Shown here: piece by piece, positions 35,642 through 45,426 of the stretch
Layout: each line of letters starts with the position of its first letter
How positions within the stretch are numbered: position 1 is the first letter of the stretch
Assembly: GCA_030531085.1 (NCBI GenBank)
Contig: JAUNOM010000001.1
Span: forward strand, 124,001-188,000
DNA: 64,000 nucleotides
Direction of reading: 5' to 3'
Source of the DNA: Prevotellaceae bacterium
Lineage (GTDB): Bacteria; Bacteroidota; Bacteroidia; Bacteroidales; Bacteroidaceae
Position numbers and translations under genes: made by a program
The notes under the pieces: generated by a model
Told to the model about the DNA's origin: nothing
The model's database searches: none
What the model saw: the letters and a program-made list of their open reading frames with translations, nothing else

Positions 35642-36952
35642 ATGAAACATGAAGTTTTTATTAGTTATCAGACCGAATCGCTTGATTATGTGGAAAAACT
35701 GTGCTCTTTTTTAGAAAAAAACAGTATTAAATGTTGGTATGGTAAGAGAGACATTAGTTATAATCATGCAGCGGAAATTCCTATGGCGATAGAGAGAGCT
35801 AAAGTTTTTCTATTGATAGTTGACAACAATGTGGCTGTCCAACCACGTCCAGATATATTAAATGAGTTACATTTGGCGTGTGAGCGAGTAAAAGATGGTC
35901 AAATGAGTATGATACCAATTTGCATAACAAATGAAGAGTATAAGCATAGTGAGTTACGTTATCACGTAGGGCGTATGCAAAAGGTATTTTTGACCAATGA
36001 AGATTTTGCAAACGGAAAACGTTCTCTTCTTGGTGCAATTAGAAATTTGTTAGGATGTAAAGTTGATGAGCTACCATCCACAGCAGAATGTCGGCATTCT
36101 AATGAATACTTTAATTTTAAAGATGAACAAGAGAAAAACCGTTTGCATGTTCAAAAGGATTTGTTACATAATTATGATTGGGACGTATATGAGAATGCGC
36201 TAATCGGAAAAGAGAGACTCGCGGTTCTTGATGTCGGATGTAATGAGGGCTATGATATTATGGATAAATTCGGAGATAGGCCTGAAGTTAGCTACATTTT
36301 AGGTATTGACATTAACGAAGACGCTGTTGACAGTGCTCAGACTAAATATGGTGCAGAGAACGTGTATTTCCGTGTCATTAATGTGGAAGATAGTGAGTTT
36401 TCTGATAATCTGTCAGATATTATGGAAGAACTGCAGTTGGAGAGTTTCGATCTTATTAATGTCTCCATGCTTCTTCTTCATCTGAAAGAACCAAACAAGT
36501 TGTTGAAAAAATTGAGGAAATTCCTTAAGAAAGGAGGAATGCTTGTAGTTAGAGATATAGACGACTCTCTTACGTTTGTCTGTCCTGATACAAATGATGA
36601 TTTTAGTCATGCTATACAGATTTGTAATAGGGACGATTATGCTGGATACAGACATAGTGGTAAAGAGGTGTACGGAATGTTAATAGATGCAGGCTTTAAG
36701 GAGGTTAGACTTGTCAAAAAAGGTTTAGATTCGTCTGGATTGACGAAGAACCAAAAACTTGATATGTTTGATATATATTTCTCCTTTATATATGAAGACA
36801 CTCGGCAACTGTATAATAATAATCCGGAAAATAGAATCAGAGAAGATGACTTTAATTGGATTAAGGGACACTATGAGCAGTTACGTGAAAGGATAACGTG
36901 TTCTAATGTACTGTATCAGCTTGGAGTCGTTACATATACAGCTGTTAGATGA
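35642..36952 (+). CDS. TIR-domain / SAM-dependent methyltransferase fusion protein
   Basis: Residues 1-~140 are a TIR domain: EVFISYQTES, CWYGKRDISYNHAAEIPMAI, VFLLIVDNN and DILNELHLA. The Glu of NELHLA (E75) sits where catalytic TIR NADases carry theirs. Residues ~185-340 are a class I methyltransferase: VLDVGCNEGYDI, ILGIDINEDAVD, and FDLINVSMLLLHL with FLKKGGMLVVRDID. A C-terminal part of about 90 residues is unassigned. No signal peptide or membrane helix is seen. The gene is clearly richer in A and T than both neighbours, suggesting transfer. It stands alone, with no Thoeris, CBASS or other known defence partner beside it. The TIR and methyltransferase calls are firm; function is unknown. 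Confidence 0.88.
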   Translation: MKHEVFISYQTESLDYVEKLCSFLEKNSIKCWYGKRDISYNHAAEIPMAIERAKVFLLIVDNNVAVQPRPDILNELHLACERVKDGQMSMIPICITNEEYKHSELRYHVGRMQKVFLTNEDFANGKRSLLGAIRNLLGCKVDELPSTAECRHSNEYFNFKDEQEKNRLHVQKDLLHNYDWDVYENALIGKERLAVLDVGCNEGYDIMDKFGDRPEVSYILGIDINEDAVDSAQTKYGAENVYFRVINVEDSEFSDNLSDIMEELQLESFDLINVSMLLLHLKEPNKLLKKLRKFLKKGGMLVVRDIDDSLTFVCPDTNDDFSHAIQICNRDDYAGYRHSGKEVYGMLIDAGFKEVRLVKKGLDSSGLTKNQKLDMFDIYFSFIYEDTRQLYNNNPENRIREDDFNWIKGHYEQLRERITCSNVLYQLGVVTYTAVR

Positions 36953-37052
36953 GGACTATGTGCTGTGTAGAGAGTGTTCTTTTAGTATCTTGTTCGTCAA
37001 GAAATGTTACATATACCAAACTTTTGGGATTTCCTATTTGTAAAAAAAGTAT

Positions 37053-37060
37053 TACCTTTG
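37053..37060 (+). promoter_or_regulatory. -7 box of metY
   Basis: TACCTTTG, 52 bases before the metY ATG. A TTTTG at 37022-37026 is farther away than the usual spacing. Confidence 0.55.
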
Positions 37061-37112
37061 CATCCGTAAACGTAATAAAGTAAAACGGATATAATTAAAA
37101 ACAACACAGACT

Positions 37113-38402
37113 ATGAGCACACAGAAACAGTTACACATTGAGACTCTTGCCATACACGTGGGACAGGAGCAGCCGGATCCGGCAACAGACGCACGTGCAG
37201 TACCTATATATCAGACCACGTCATACGTGTTCCGCAACTCGCAGCACGCCGCTGACCGTTTCGGATTGCGTGATGCCGGCAATATATATGGCCGCCTTAC
37301 CAACTCCACACAGGACGTGCTTGAGGAGCGCATCGCCGCACTGGAGGGAGGAGTTGCCGCCCTTGCCGTGGCAAGCGGAGCGGCTGCCGTGACCTACGCC
37401 TTGCAGAACATAGTGCTGGCAGGCGACCATATCGTGGCGGCGGATAATATGTACGGAGGCAGCTTCAACCTCATCACCCACACGCTTGTAAACCAGGGTA
37501 TCACGAACACTATTGTCAATGTCAACGATACGGAGGCTTTGGAAAAGGCGATACAGCCCAACACGAAGGTGATATATGCCGAGACATTCGGCAATCCTAA
37601 TGCGGATGTCACCAATCTGGAGGCAGTGGCCGAGGTGGCACACCGTCATAACATCGTGTTCATCGTGGATAACACGTTTGCACCGATAGTGATACGTCCG
37701 CTGGAGCATGGTGCCGACATCGTAGTGCATTCCGCCACCAAGTTTATAGGCGGCCATGGGTCGTCACTTGGCGGAGTGATAGTGGACGGAGGACGCTTTG
37801 ACTGGAAGGCGAATGCTGACAAGTATCCCACTATAGCAAAGCCCGATCCGTCATACCACGGTGCGGTGTTTGCCGATGTGGCTGGGGCGGCGGCGTTCGT
37901 CACACGCATCCGCGCCGTGATACTGCGCGATACCGGTGCCGCCATCTCACCGTTCAACGCATGGATACTGCTGCAGGGCACCGAGACTCTGCCGCTGCGC
38001 ATGGAGCGTCATGTGGAGAATGCACTGAAGGTGGTGCAGTTCCTTGCAGGACATCCAAAGGTTGCCAAGGTGAACCATCCCTCACTGCCTTCACATCGCG
38101 ACCATGAGCTGTACAGCAAGTACTTCCCCAACGGTGCAGGCTCCATCTTTACCTTTGAGATAAAGGGCGGAGTGGACGAGGCATGGAGGTTCATTGACGC
38201 GCTGAAGATATTCTCTCTGCTCGCCAATGTGGCGGATGTCAAGTCGCTGGTTATACATCCCTATACCACGACACACTCACAGATGACTCCCGAAGAGCTG
38301 GCGCAGCAGCATATAACGCCGGCTACCGTGCGCCTGTCAATCGGTGTTGAGCATATAGATGACATCATCGCTGACCTCGACCAGGCTCTGGCGCAGATAT
38401 AG
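37113..38402 (+). CDS. metY: O-acetylhomoserine sulfhydrylase (aminocarboxypropyltransferase)
   Basis: A PLP enzyme of the Cys/Met metabolism family that makes homocysteine from O-acetylhomoserine and sulfide in the cytoplasm. N-terminal [20 protein letters not shown] and [11 protein letters not shown] are typical of MetY. The PLP lysine is in [16 protein letters not shown], and the C-terminal [14 protein letters not shown] is conserved. The 429-residue length is longer than MetB/MetC (about 380) and fits MetY. It is a single unit with its own promoter and a terminator at 38458. Confidence 0.95.
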   Translation: MSTQKQLHIETLAIHVGQEQPDPATDARAVPIYQTTSYVFRNSQHAADRFGLRDAGNIYGRLTNSTQDVLEERIAALEGGVAALAVASGAAAVTYALQNIVLAGDHIVAADNMYGGSFNLITHTLVNQGITNTIVNVNDTEALEKAIQPNTKVIYAETFGNPNADVTNLEAVAEVAHRHNIVFIVDNTFAPIVIRPLEHGADIVVHSATKFIGGHGSSLGGVIVDGGRFDWKANADKYPTIAKPDPSYHGAVFADVAGAAAFVTRIRAVILRDTGAAISPFNAWILLQGTETLPLRMERHVENALKVVQFLAGHPKVAKVNHPSLPSHRDHELYSKYFPNGAGSIFTFEIKGGVDEAWRFIDALKIFSLLANVADVKSLVIHPYTTTHSQMTPEELAQQHITPATVRLSIGVEHIDDIIADLDQALAQI

Positions 38403-38457
38403 AAAGATGATGCTCCGCGCTGCATGACGCTGTGTGAGCTATATGGACACTTTGCAT

Positions 38458-38508
38458 GAAGCGGGCTCTTCCTATACAGTCTCAATGTATAAGGGAAGAG
38501 TCCGCTTC
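38458..38508. terminator. Bidirectional terminator between metY and the lipoprotein gene
   Basis: gaagcgggctcttcctatac (38458-38477) pairs with the reverse-complement stretch 38487-38508 (ending gaagagtccgcttc), with a few mismatches. The stem lies between two convergent genes and is followed by TTATTTC on the plus strand. Confidence 0.75.
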
Positions 38509-38534
38509 TTATTTCATGGACAAATGGAGCGGCA

Positions 38535-39449
38535 TTACCTTGCAATACGTGCTGCTTGGGCAAACCTTGCCGCCTTGATGGCAGAGCTGTCTGACGGCAC
38601 AGGGTCTATAGGTGCAGGGACCTCTGTGGTGTCTGACGGTATAATCGGGATCTCATACTCAAAGCCACTGCCCGTGTTGCTGTTGGCAAGAGAGTCCATA
38701 TAGTTGATGTCACTACGGTCTATATGGATAATCTGGCCTTCATTGGGTCTGTTAGCCAATGCGTTGGCAAGGGAGTCGTTGCCAAGTCGCTCGGAGTCGT
38801 TTCTCAAACCGCCGAGATATCTGTTGGTCTCCTGCGTATAGCTGTATATTACAGAAGCGTTATCCAGCTTATTGTTTGTGGCTGCAACGACCTTTATCGC
38901 CTTGTTGATGTTGGAGAAGGCGTATGCTATTCTGCTGGAGAGTCCGTTGCCTGTAAATCCGCCTCCGTTCAGGCTGCTTATGTCTGCCGCGTTCTCCACC
39001 AGTTCGTTGGCGCCATTCCATGTTACGATGACGTTGACACTGTTGTCATTACGGCGAAAGGAGTATGTTACGTCCTTTATGGTCAAACTCTGTATCTCCA
39101 TAGCGTTGAATATGGCCGTACCATTGGCGTTTGCCGCTGCGGCAAAGCTTCTTGAGTTGGCGCCATTGACAACGAAGCTGATACGGCTGATGTCATCATT
39201 CTCGCTGGATATGAGATAGGTGTTGCTGTTAGGACTTACTATGCCAAGGTTGTAACCCTCCGGAACGGATGTGGTGGCAATGAAGTCACTGGGTGGATTG
39301 GTGCTGCCTCCGTCTGTGCCGTCTGTTATGGAACCGCTATCGTTGGACACTCCTCCCTCAATCGGATCATCGTCACTGCATGAGGACATTGTAAGGCCTA
39401 TTGATAATGCAATGGCAAATGTGAATAGTTGGAAAAAAGGCTTCTTCAT
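38535..39449 (-). CDS. Hypothetical lipoprotein
   Basis: A 304-residue protein with a lipoprotein signal (IGLTMSSCSDDD; the Cys follows SS, with acidic residues after it, as in exported Bacteroidetes surface lipoproteins). The middle part is rich in Asn, Ser and Ala (GANSRSFAAAANANGTAIFN). The end is proline-rich (SDTTEVPAPIDPVPSDSS), followed by a small Ala/Arg tail. I do not recognise the family. A perfect promoter lies 124 bases upstream. Confidence 0.75.
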   Translation of the reverse strand: MKKPFFQLFTFAIALSIGLTMSSCSDDDPIEGGVSNDSGSITDGTDGGSTNPPSDFIATTSVPEGYNLGIVSPNSNTYLISSENDDISRISFVVNGANSRSFAAAANANGTAIFNAMEIQSLTIKDVTYSFRRNDNSVNVIVTWNGANELVENAADISSLNGGGFTGNGLSSRIAYAFSNINKAIKVVAATNNKLDNASVIYSYTQETNRYLGGLRNDSERLGNDSLANALANRPNEGQIIHIDRSDINYMDSLANSNTGSGFEYEIPIIPSDTTEVPAPIDPVPSDSSAIKAARFAQAARIAR

Positions 39450-39572
39450 TTGATTTGGTTTTAAGGGGTTAATAACTTGATTGATAAAAATAAGTTTTAG
39501 CCTATTGGGGCGGTATCCGTGTCTTATGGAAACACGAAACGCAGACTATGCCATATTGATATGGCTCTGCTG

Positions 39573-39604
39573 CAAAGTTATGAATAATATTCCTAATCTC
39601 CAAA
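39573..39604 (-). promoter_or_regulatory. Bacteroidetes-type promoter of the lipoprotein gene
   Basis: On the minus strand TTTG (39604-39601), 20 bases, then TAACTTTG (39580-39573), giving a leader of about 117 bases. Confidence 0.8.
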
Positions 39605-39691
39605 CTTTTAATGCTTTATCGCTAAAAAATATATCTTCACATCCCGATGCGCTCTTTTCCTTTATCATGAAACACCCTTTGGCAATTGTAT

Positions 39692-40050
39692 ACTTATCGT
39701 ATTTTTTAACATTTATAATAAGTCTGTACGCTGTAACGGCTTTTCTCTGTGCAGGTGGGACATTGTGCCAGTTTGAGGTGTGCGTTCGCTGTGGCTATGT
39801 TAAAACGCTTTCTGTGGGGTGCCTGTTTTTCCAAATTTTCAAAAAACATAAAGAGAGGTATGATTTGATATGTTTGCTGCTGTAATCAGATACATATTAC
39901 TGAACAAAATGGGCCCTTTTACATTGCAATCTCTATCTGATTACATTGTAAAAGGGCCCATTTTGTACTGGTACTTGCACCTATATGGTGTTTATATGTG
40001 CCAATATCGCATATTGGATGGCTTTAACATTTTTTACTTATCGTATTTTT
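39692..40050. repeat. Intergenic element copy B, ~359 bases, bounded by direct repeats
   Basis: Begins and ends with acttatcgtattttt (39692-39706 and 40036-40050). It shares order and sequence blocks with the element at 49483-49840: a taacattta start, tgcgttcg..gtgg, ggggtgc, taatcagata, tatctgattaca, cattttgt, and ctttaacat next to the right repeat. No convincing gene lies inside; a 134-residue open frame across its left part has no family-like features. It fills most of the 880-base gap between the lipoprotein and helicase genes. Confidence 0.7.
39881..39966. repeat. Two interleaved inverted repeats inside element B
   Basis: Repeat 1: tgtaatcagata (39881-39892) with tatctgattaca (39934-39945). 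Repeat 2: acaaaatgggcccttttac (39904-39922) with gtaaaagggcccattttgt (39948-39966). All arms are perfect. The order 1-2-1'-2' means both cannot form as simple nested hairpins; they are alternatives or a pseudoknot. Confidence 0.75.
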
Positions 40051-40331
40051 CAGTGCTCATAAAATGTGTCTTCCTGTAGTTAGGTATAGTATAATATTTC
40101 TATCGAAGTGCTAAAAAGTTAGCGGAAAACTGTCTATTGTGGTAACCGTAGGATTGAAGTGTCATGTTATGATTGCGTTTCTTTAGTGTTCTTTTGTAAT
40201 GGATATGTTGTATTTGGGCAACAATATGTTGCCCAAATATGTGAATAGGTCGTCTTTTCTATGCATTTGAGTATTATTTTTACGTTAGAATTCGATGCAA
40301 AATATATACTTTGTTTCATAGAGAAGGCTTC

Positions 40332-43300
40332 TTACTTGTCGCAAATGAAGTATCCGCCACGCTCCTTTATAAAGTTTATGAGATTGGCGTATATGTCATT
40401 CTTTCCCAATAACGTGGGATTTCCGACAATTATCAGGTGTTCCATGGCGCGCGTCATTGCGACATTGAGCTTTCTGTCTATCACAGTTCCGTCGGTATCA
40501 AGAAACACATTGTCCGTAAGGAATTTCAACTGGTAGTATTTGGAAACCGTGAGTCCGTAGATAATATAACGGCGCTGGCTGCCCTGATAGCGTTCCACCG
40601 TGTCGATGGTAATCTGTTGCAGGGCAGGGATGCCGTATGTTGCGATGGTACTGCGTATGGTGGCTATCTGATTGCGGTATGGCACTATCACTCCTACGGT
40701 GTAAGTAGGTGAGAAGTGGTTCTTCTCCATGTTGTATATCTTCAGAACCGCATTGGCGATGATGTCCGCCTCTGTCTGGTTAACCTTATCTGACGAGCTG
40801 TTCTGCGGTGATTCCGCCGCAATGAAGGATATGCGGCATTCAGATATGGCGCTATGCAGCTTGTCTTCCTGCGGCAGCGCATTGTCAGTGGCAGCAAGGG
40901 GGTGGGAGAGTGGCGCTATCTGGTGCGGTAATGGCACTTCCATCAGGCGGCTGTTGTAAAAGGCCGCGTTCGGGAATTGCGCTATGTCGTGGTGCATCCG
41001 TCCCTGACGGCAGAGCATATATACAACATCTTCATTGTCACGGTATCGTGACAGTAGTCTCTCGAACAGTGACAGACGGCAGTCTGTGAGGTGTATCTGG
41101 TGGAGCAGCGGCTCCTTTACGGCGGATATGTCCTGTGTCTGCTGCACCACTGCGGGCAGCTGCTTGTGGTCTCCTATCATGACAATCTTGCGGATGGCCG
41201 GGACGCCGTAGTTATGTGCGCAGAGTATTCCAAGCAGGTGTGGCTCCAGAATCTGTGATGCCTCGTCGATTACGGTCAGGGAGAACTGTCGCAGCTGGAA
41301 GAGGGCGGTGTGCGAGCTGAAGGATGTGGTGGTGCCCGTGTACACACGCATGGAAGACAGCATGGTGGTAAGCTGTAACAGGTTGTCACAGTGCTGTGCG
41401 CGCGTGGTGAGCAGGTTGTCACGGTATTCCTCCGCGCAGCCGTTCACGCTTCCGACACGTATGAAGTCTATGCCGGCTTCGGTCAGTTTGCTGCATATCT
41501 CGTCCACCGCGCGGTTGGTATATGACAGCAGCAGCACGCTGCTGTCTGGCTCCAGCAGTTCCTCCTTTACGGTATTGAGCATTCCGAAGGATGTCTTGCC
41601 GGTGCCGGGAGGGCCGATTATGAGGAACAGGTCCTTGTTACGCTTCAGGCGCAGGGCAAGGTCGTTGAACTGTCCGTAGTCTCCTTTTAGCGCTATAGAG
41701 GCGTCAATCTCCGGCGCGCGCTGCAACATGAGCAGGTCGCGGCGTTCCTTTGGAGCGGAGAGAAAGGCGTGAATGCCACGGTAGAGGCTGGAGTATGAGG
41801 ACTCGAAGAAGTCATGCTCTATGGCCCACAGCTTGTTTCGCTGGCTGAGGAATACGCGGCTGTCGGACTGTGCGGCACGAAGGGTGAGGTGGATGGTGGA
41901 TTGTCCGATGGCATCAATGGTGCATCGGAACACCATCGTCTGTCTTGCGTCCGGCTCATGGCCTGCATTGTAGGGGTATAGTATAACGATGTCTCCCGTT
42001 CTGAAGTTCGACATATCGTTGTCTTCTGTCTCCTGAAAGCGCAGGGTAACAGTCTCTATGCTGCCTGTGGTATCCTCGTCGGGTGACAGCAGTGTCAGAT
42101 TGCAGTATATGTTGCCCGCTGCCAGTTTCTCTTCAAGTGATGAATGCCATTTGGATGCGAAGCCGGAGTTATCCTTTGTCTTGTTGCCCAGCTTGGAGAG
42201 CACGTGCTCATTGGCGGTGAAGGTGAGCATACGGAAGTAGTATGCGCGTTCTGTCTCGGTGGCGTTGCGTATGGGTGCGAGGAGCTCATGCAGCTGTTTG
42301 TATTGGTACAGCTTCCAAAGGTTGTTGCAAACTCCCTTGGTGTTCATCATCTCGGGGGTGAGGTTCTCGAGGATGTGCCGGTATTCGCCCTCCTTGGTGA
42401 GTGTCATCTCCTGATGCGCGATGGTGTTGCGCACTTTAAGGGCACGGTGTGTCAGCTGTGGGGCGAAGCCAAGACCCAGCAGACTGTTGGTGTATTTGGT
42501 GTAAAGCAGGAATGCGTGCAACTCACGGTTATTGCTCTCGTAGACGCTGCGGTAGTTATAGCGTATCAGAAGCATATATAACAGCAGCTGCACATAGTGC
42601 TCCTCGCGGTGGCGCGGCGTGGTGAAGTTGTCGTATGGGAACTCCCCCTTGCCTGATTTCTGCTCCATTAGCACGCGGAAATCAAGCTGAAGGTAGTCCA
42701 TACGCCCTTGCAGTCCGAGCATTTCGGAAAAGAATGAGGGCTCCACCATGCCTTCTTTGGAGGAGAAACTGGATACTGTGGCAGGCAATGAGGTGTTGAT
42801 GGCGTTGCGTATGTTGGTCTGTTGTAGTCGGGCCTCATTATGAAAGTTCGGACTGACGCCGGCCGTGAGCAGGCTCACGGCGTTATTCCGGAAGAAACGC
42901 TTTACACTGGCGGAATAGGAGGTGTCCTTTGGTGGACAGATTGTCTCGTCAAGCATCTGGCCTGCAAAGTTTCCGAGTACAATGGCCTCGCTGTTCTGTT
43001 GCGGCTGCAGGCGGTTCAGCAGGGCGGTCAATGGAGATTCGGAGTAGTTGGTGAAGCATCGTGCCACCATTGATATGTCCACAAGATAGTCCGGCTCAAA
43101 GATTATAAGCTCCGGATGTATGATACCGTCCGTAAGGCGCGGTGATATGACGTTGAGCTGTGCACCGGGGTAGAACAGGTCGTGCAGATAGCTCCAATCC
43201 CGGTCTTTGTCTCCGTCCGCACTGGCATAGCGTACGGTGACGGTATCGGGATGATTGTCCGCCGGACCGTATACATATTCGGTGTCCCAGTGGTCCACTA

Positions 43301-43724
43301 TCATTCTGAAATATTGGGTATCGGTGACTTCCTTGATGTCTGTCGGACTGTATTGTGCGGTGTCTTCGCACTGTCCCTCTATATTATATATAAGGAGAAT
43401 GAATGAACGCAGATGGTTGTAGTCCTCCCTGCAGTGCTCTTTTAATGTCTCTTCCGGCAGTTCGCAGCGCTTCCGCAACCTCACACGTGTGTCATTGGTG
43501 CTCCTTTGCATGGCTTTGGAGGCGTGATGTTCCTTCAGCAGATAGTCGGTTTTGGCGAATGTGCCGCACAGGTTGGCCTTCACCGCCTCAGTCTGCTGGT
43601 TTATGCACTTGTTGAACACCATGCTCATGGCGCTGTATACCTTTCTGTAATCGGGAGCAAGATGCTGTGTGGCCTCCAGTTCCTGAAGTAGTTCGTCTGC
43701 TGTCTCTGGGTTATAGAACTGCAT
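40332..43724 (-). CDS. Dna2-like protein: Cas4-type nuclease plus SF1 helicase
   Basis: A large protein (1130 residues). A Cas4/Dna2-like PD-(D/E)XK nuclease pattern lies near residues 330-400 (GRMDYLQLDFRVLMEQKSGK, then HREEHYVQLLLYMLLIRY). The C-terminal SF1 helicase has Walker A IIGPPGTGKTSF (about 700), Walker B TVIDEASQI, motif III GDHKQLPAVV, and end motifs TIDTVERYQGSQRRYIIYG and NVAMTRAMEHLIIVG. The layout matches eukaryotic Dna2 and bacterial relatives in repair or defence islands. No gene for a recognisable partner adjoins it. The 117 bases between it and the cimA-like gene upstream contain that gene's terminator, so it is likely transcribed separately. Confidence 0.85.
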   Translation of the reverse strand: MQFYNPETADELLQELEATQHLAPDYRKVYSAMSMVFNKCINQQTEAVKANLCGTFAKTDYLLKEHHASKAMQRSTNDTRVRLRKRCELPEETLKEHCREDYNHLRSFILLIYNIEGQCEDTAQYSPTDIKEVTDTQYFRMIVDHWDTEYVYGPADNHPDTVTVRYASADGDKDRDWSYLHDLFYPGAQLNVISPRLTDGIIHPELIIFEPDYLVDISMVARCFTNYSESPLTALLNRLQPQQNSEAIVLGNFAGQMLDETICPPKDTSYSASVKRFFRNNAVSLLTAGVSPNFHNEARLQQTNIRNAINTSLPATVSSFSSKEGMVEPSFFSEMLGLQGRMDYLQLDFRVLMEQKSGKGEFPYDNFTTPRHREEHYVQLLLYMLLIRYNYRSVYESNNRELHAFLLYTKYTNSLLGLGFAPQLTHRALKVRNTIAHQEMTLTKEGEYRHILENLTPEMMNTKGVCNNLWKLYQYKQLHELLAPIRNATETERAYYFRMLTFTANEHVLSKLGNKTKDNSGFASKWHSSLEEKLAAGNIYCNLTLLSPDEDTTGSIETVTLRFQETEDNDMSNFRTGDIVILYPYNAGHEPDARQTMVFRCTIDAIGQSTIHLTLRAAQSDSRVFLSQRNKLWAIEHDFFESSYSSLYRGIHAFLSAPKERRDLLMLQRAPEIDASIALKGDYGQFNDLALRLKRNKDLFLIIGPPGTGKTSFGMLNTVKEELLEPDSSVLLLSYTNRAVDEICSKLTEAGIDFIRVGSVNGCAEEYRDNLLTTRAQHCDNLLQLTTMLSSMRVYTGTTTSFSSHTALFQLRQFSLTVIDEASQILEPHLLGILCAHNYGVPAIRKIVMIGDHKQLPAVVQQTQDISAVKEPLLHQIHLTDCRLSLFERLLSRYRDNEDVVYMLCRQGRMHHDIAQFPNAAFYNSRLMEVPLPHQIAPLSHPLAATDNALPQEDKLHSAISECRISFIAAESPQNSSSDKVNQTEADIIANAVLKIYNMEKNHFSPTYTVGVIVPYRNQIATIRSTIATYGIPALQQITIDTVERYQGSQRRYIIYGLTVSKYYQLKFLTDNVFLDTDGTVIDRKLNVAMTRAMEHLIIVGNPTLLGKNDIYANLINFIKERGGYFICDK

Positions 43725-43764
43725 GGAGTGTGGATGTTGGGTGTGGAATGTGTGTAAACGAATA

Positions 43765-43795
43765 AGGGAGTGCGTGTATTAAGCACGCACTCCCT
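43765..43795 (-). terminator. Terminator of the leucine operon
   Basis: agggagtgcgtg (43765-43776) pairs with cacgcactccct (43784-43795). On the minus strand the stem is followed by TATTCGTTT. Confidence 0.85.
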
Positions 43796-43842
43796 CTATT
43801 AATGTTATGTCTTTACGCTCTCGTGGCTGCGTGTGGAGTTGT

Positions 43843-45426
43843 CTACTCCTTGCTCTGCGCTTCCTTTGCCGCCATGATGTCATGTACAGTGGTAGGGTAT
43901 GTGTCCTCTATCATGTTCAGCATCTTGATGGTTGCCTTGATAGCCGCCTCTGTCTGGTCTGCGTCTATGGCATGAGTGCGTATCGTCTTGTCGTCTTTTG
44001 TGCGCCATACTATCTGTGTCTGCACCAGAGCATCGGTGCGTCCGCCGGGAGGTATGGACACGGTGTAATTCTCAAGCATAGGGAATGTGCGCCCTAAGTT
44101 CACCTTATAAATATGGCGCAGCGCCTTTACGAAGGCGTCATACTGTCCGTCGCCTGTGGCGTCGGCCTCAAATCGTATGCCGTCTATGTCCACCTTGATG
44201 CAGGCGTGGGGCTTCAGACCGTAGGAAAGACTCACCATATAGCCCTTTAGCCGTATGCGTTTCTCTGGCGTTGAGTGCTTCAGCACGTCGGCAACAATGA
44301 ACGGCAGGTCGTCCTGTGTAACGATAGCCTTGCGGTCTCCCAACTCAGTTATGCGCTGTGTCACTCGTTTCGTCTGTTCAGGAGTAAGCTCCAGTCCCAG
44401 TTCCTGCAGGTTTCGCTCTATATTCGCTTTGCCCGAGTTCTTGCCGAGGGCATATTCCCGTTTGCGACCGAAGCGCTCTGGCACGAGTGCATTGCAGTAA
44501 AGGTTGTGCTTGTTGTCACCGTCCGCGTGCACTCCAGCTACCTGTGTGAACACGTTGTTGCCCACAATAGGCTGGTTTGCGGCTATGGCTATACCGGAAT
44601 ATCCCTCAACAAGATGGCTGATCTCATTGAGCATATCCTCCTCAATGTTCGTCATTACGCCCAACTGGTCTTTCAGCACGGCCTGTACAGAGGCGAGTGG
44701 CGCATTACCACAGCGCTCGCCGAGTCCGTTGACGGTGCAGTGCAGTCCCTTGGCGCCGTTCATGACAGCGGCGAGGGAGTTGCCAACAGCGAGATCATAG
44801 TCATTGTGTGCATGGAAGTCAAAGTGCTGGTCCGGGAAACGCTCTGTCATGCTCTTGAAGAAACTGCCGGTCTGTTCTGGAGTCAGCACGCCGAGGGTGT
44901 CTGGAAGCATGAAGCGTACTATGCCTTCATTGCGCAGTGCCTCCACCATGTGGAACACATATTCCGGTGAGTCCTTCATGCCGTTGCTCCAATCCTCAAG
45001 GTATAGGTTCACACTTATATTCTTGGAACGGGCGTAGGCTATGGTGTTCCGGATGTCGGCAATGTGCTCGTCCGGTGTCTTGTTAAGCTGATGGGTACAG
45101 TGTTTCAGTGAGCCTTTGGAGAGAAGGTTTATTACTGTTCCTCCACATTCTGCTATCCAGTCCACGCTTTTGTTGCCGTCGACGAAGCCAAGAACCTCTA
45201 CTGCCTTCAGCCGTCCAAGCATATTGGCGTAGCGGCACACTCTCTTCACAGCGTCCTTTTCACCTTCTGACACCCTTGCGGAGGCAACTTCTATCCGGTC
45301 AACCTTCACATCGCGCAGCAACATTCGCGCTACGCTGAGCTTCTCATGAGGTAGGAATGACACTCCGTTGGTCTGTTCGCCGTCACGGAGTGTCGAGTCC
45401 ATTATTTCAATTACTTGTTTTCCCAC
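43843..45426 (-). CDS. cimA: Citramalate / 2-isopropylmalate synthase homologue (second LeuA-type gene)
   Basis: DRE-TIM metallolyase with catalytic DSTLRDGEQTNGVSF, metal-binding HAHNDYDLAVGN and NGLGERCGNAPL, and a C-terminal allosteric (LeuA dimer) domain. At 527 residues it differs clearly from the LeuA in the same operon, and TNGVSF replaces the LeuA-type PGCQL. A divergent second copy in a leu operon is most simply a citramalate synthase that feeds isoleucine synthesis from pyruvate, but the substrate cannot be proved from sequence. It overlaps leuD by 16 bases. The leader peptide at the operon start holds both Leu and Ile codons, which fits this role. Confidence 0.82.
   Translation of the reverse strand: MGKQVIEIMDSTLRDGEQTNGVSFLPHEKLSVARMLLRDVKVDRIEVASARVSEGEKDAVKRVCRYANMLGRLKAVEVLGFVDGNKSVDWIAECGGTVINLLSKGSLKHCTHQLNKTPDEHIADIRNTIAYARSKNISVNLYLEDWSNGMKDSPEYVFHMVEALRNEGIVRFMLPDTLGVLTPEQTGSFFKSMTERFPDQHFDFHAHNDYDLAVGNSLAAVMNGAKGLHCTVNGLGERCGNAPLASVQAVLKDQLGVMTNIEEDMLNEISHLVEGYSGIAIAANQPIVGNNVFTQVAGVHADGDNKHNLYCNALVPERFGRKREYALGKNSGKANIERNLQELGLELTPEQTKRVTQRITELGDRKAIVTQDDLPFIVADVLKHSTPEKRIRLKGYMVSLSYGLKPHACIKVDIDGIRFEADATGDGQYDAFVKALRHIYKVNLGRTFPMLENYTVSIPPGGRTDALVQTQIVWRTKDDKTIRTHAIDADQTEAAIKATIKMLNMIEDTYPTTVHDIMAAKEAQSKE

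Noticed and set aside
39481-39885. 134-residue open frame entering element B
   Set aside because: Crosses the lipoprotein promoter and the left end of a repeat element; no domain or signal is seen, and the matching region of element C does not keep the frame.
44275-44970. 231-residue plus-strand open frame
   Set aside because: Antisense to the cimA-like gene, which has all catalytic motifs.
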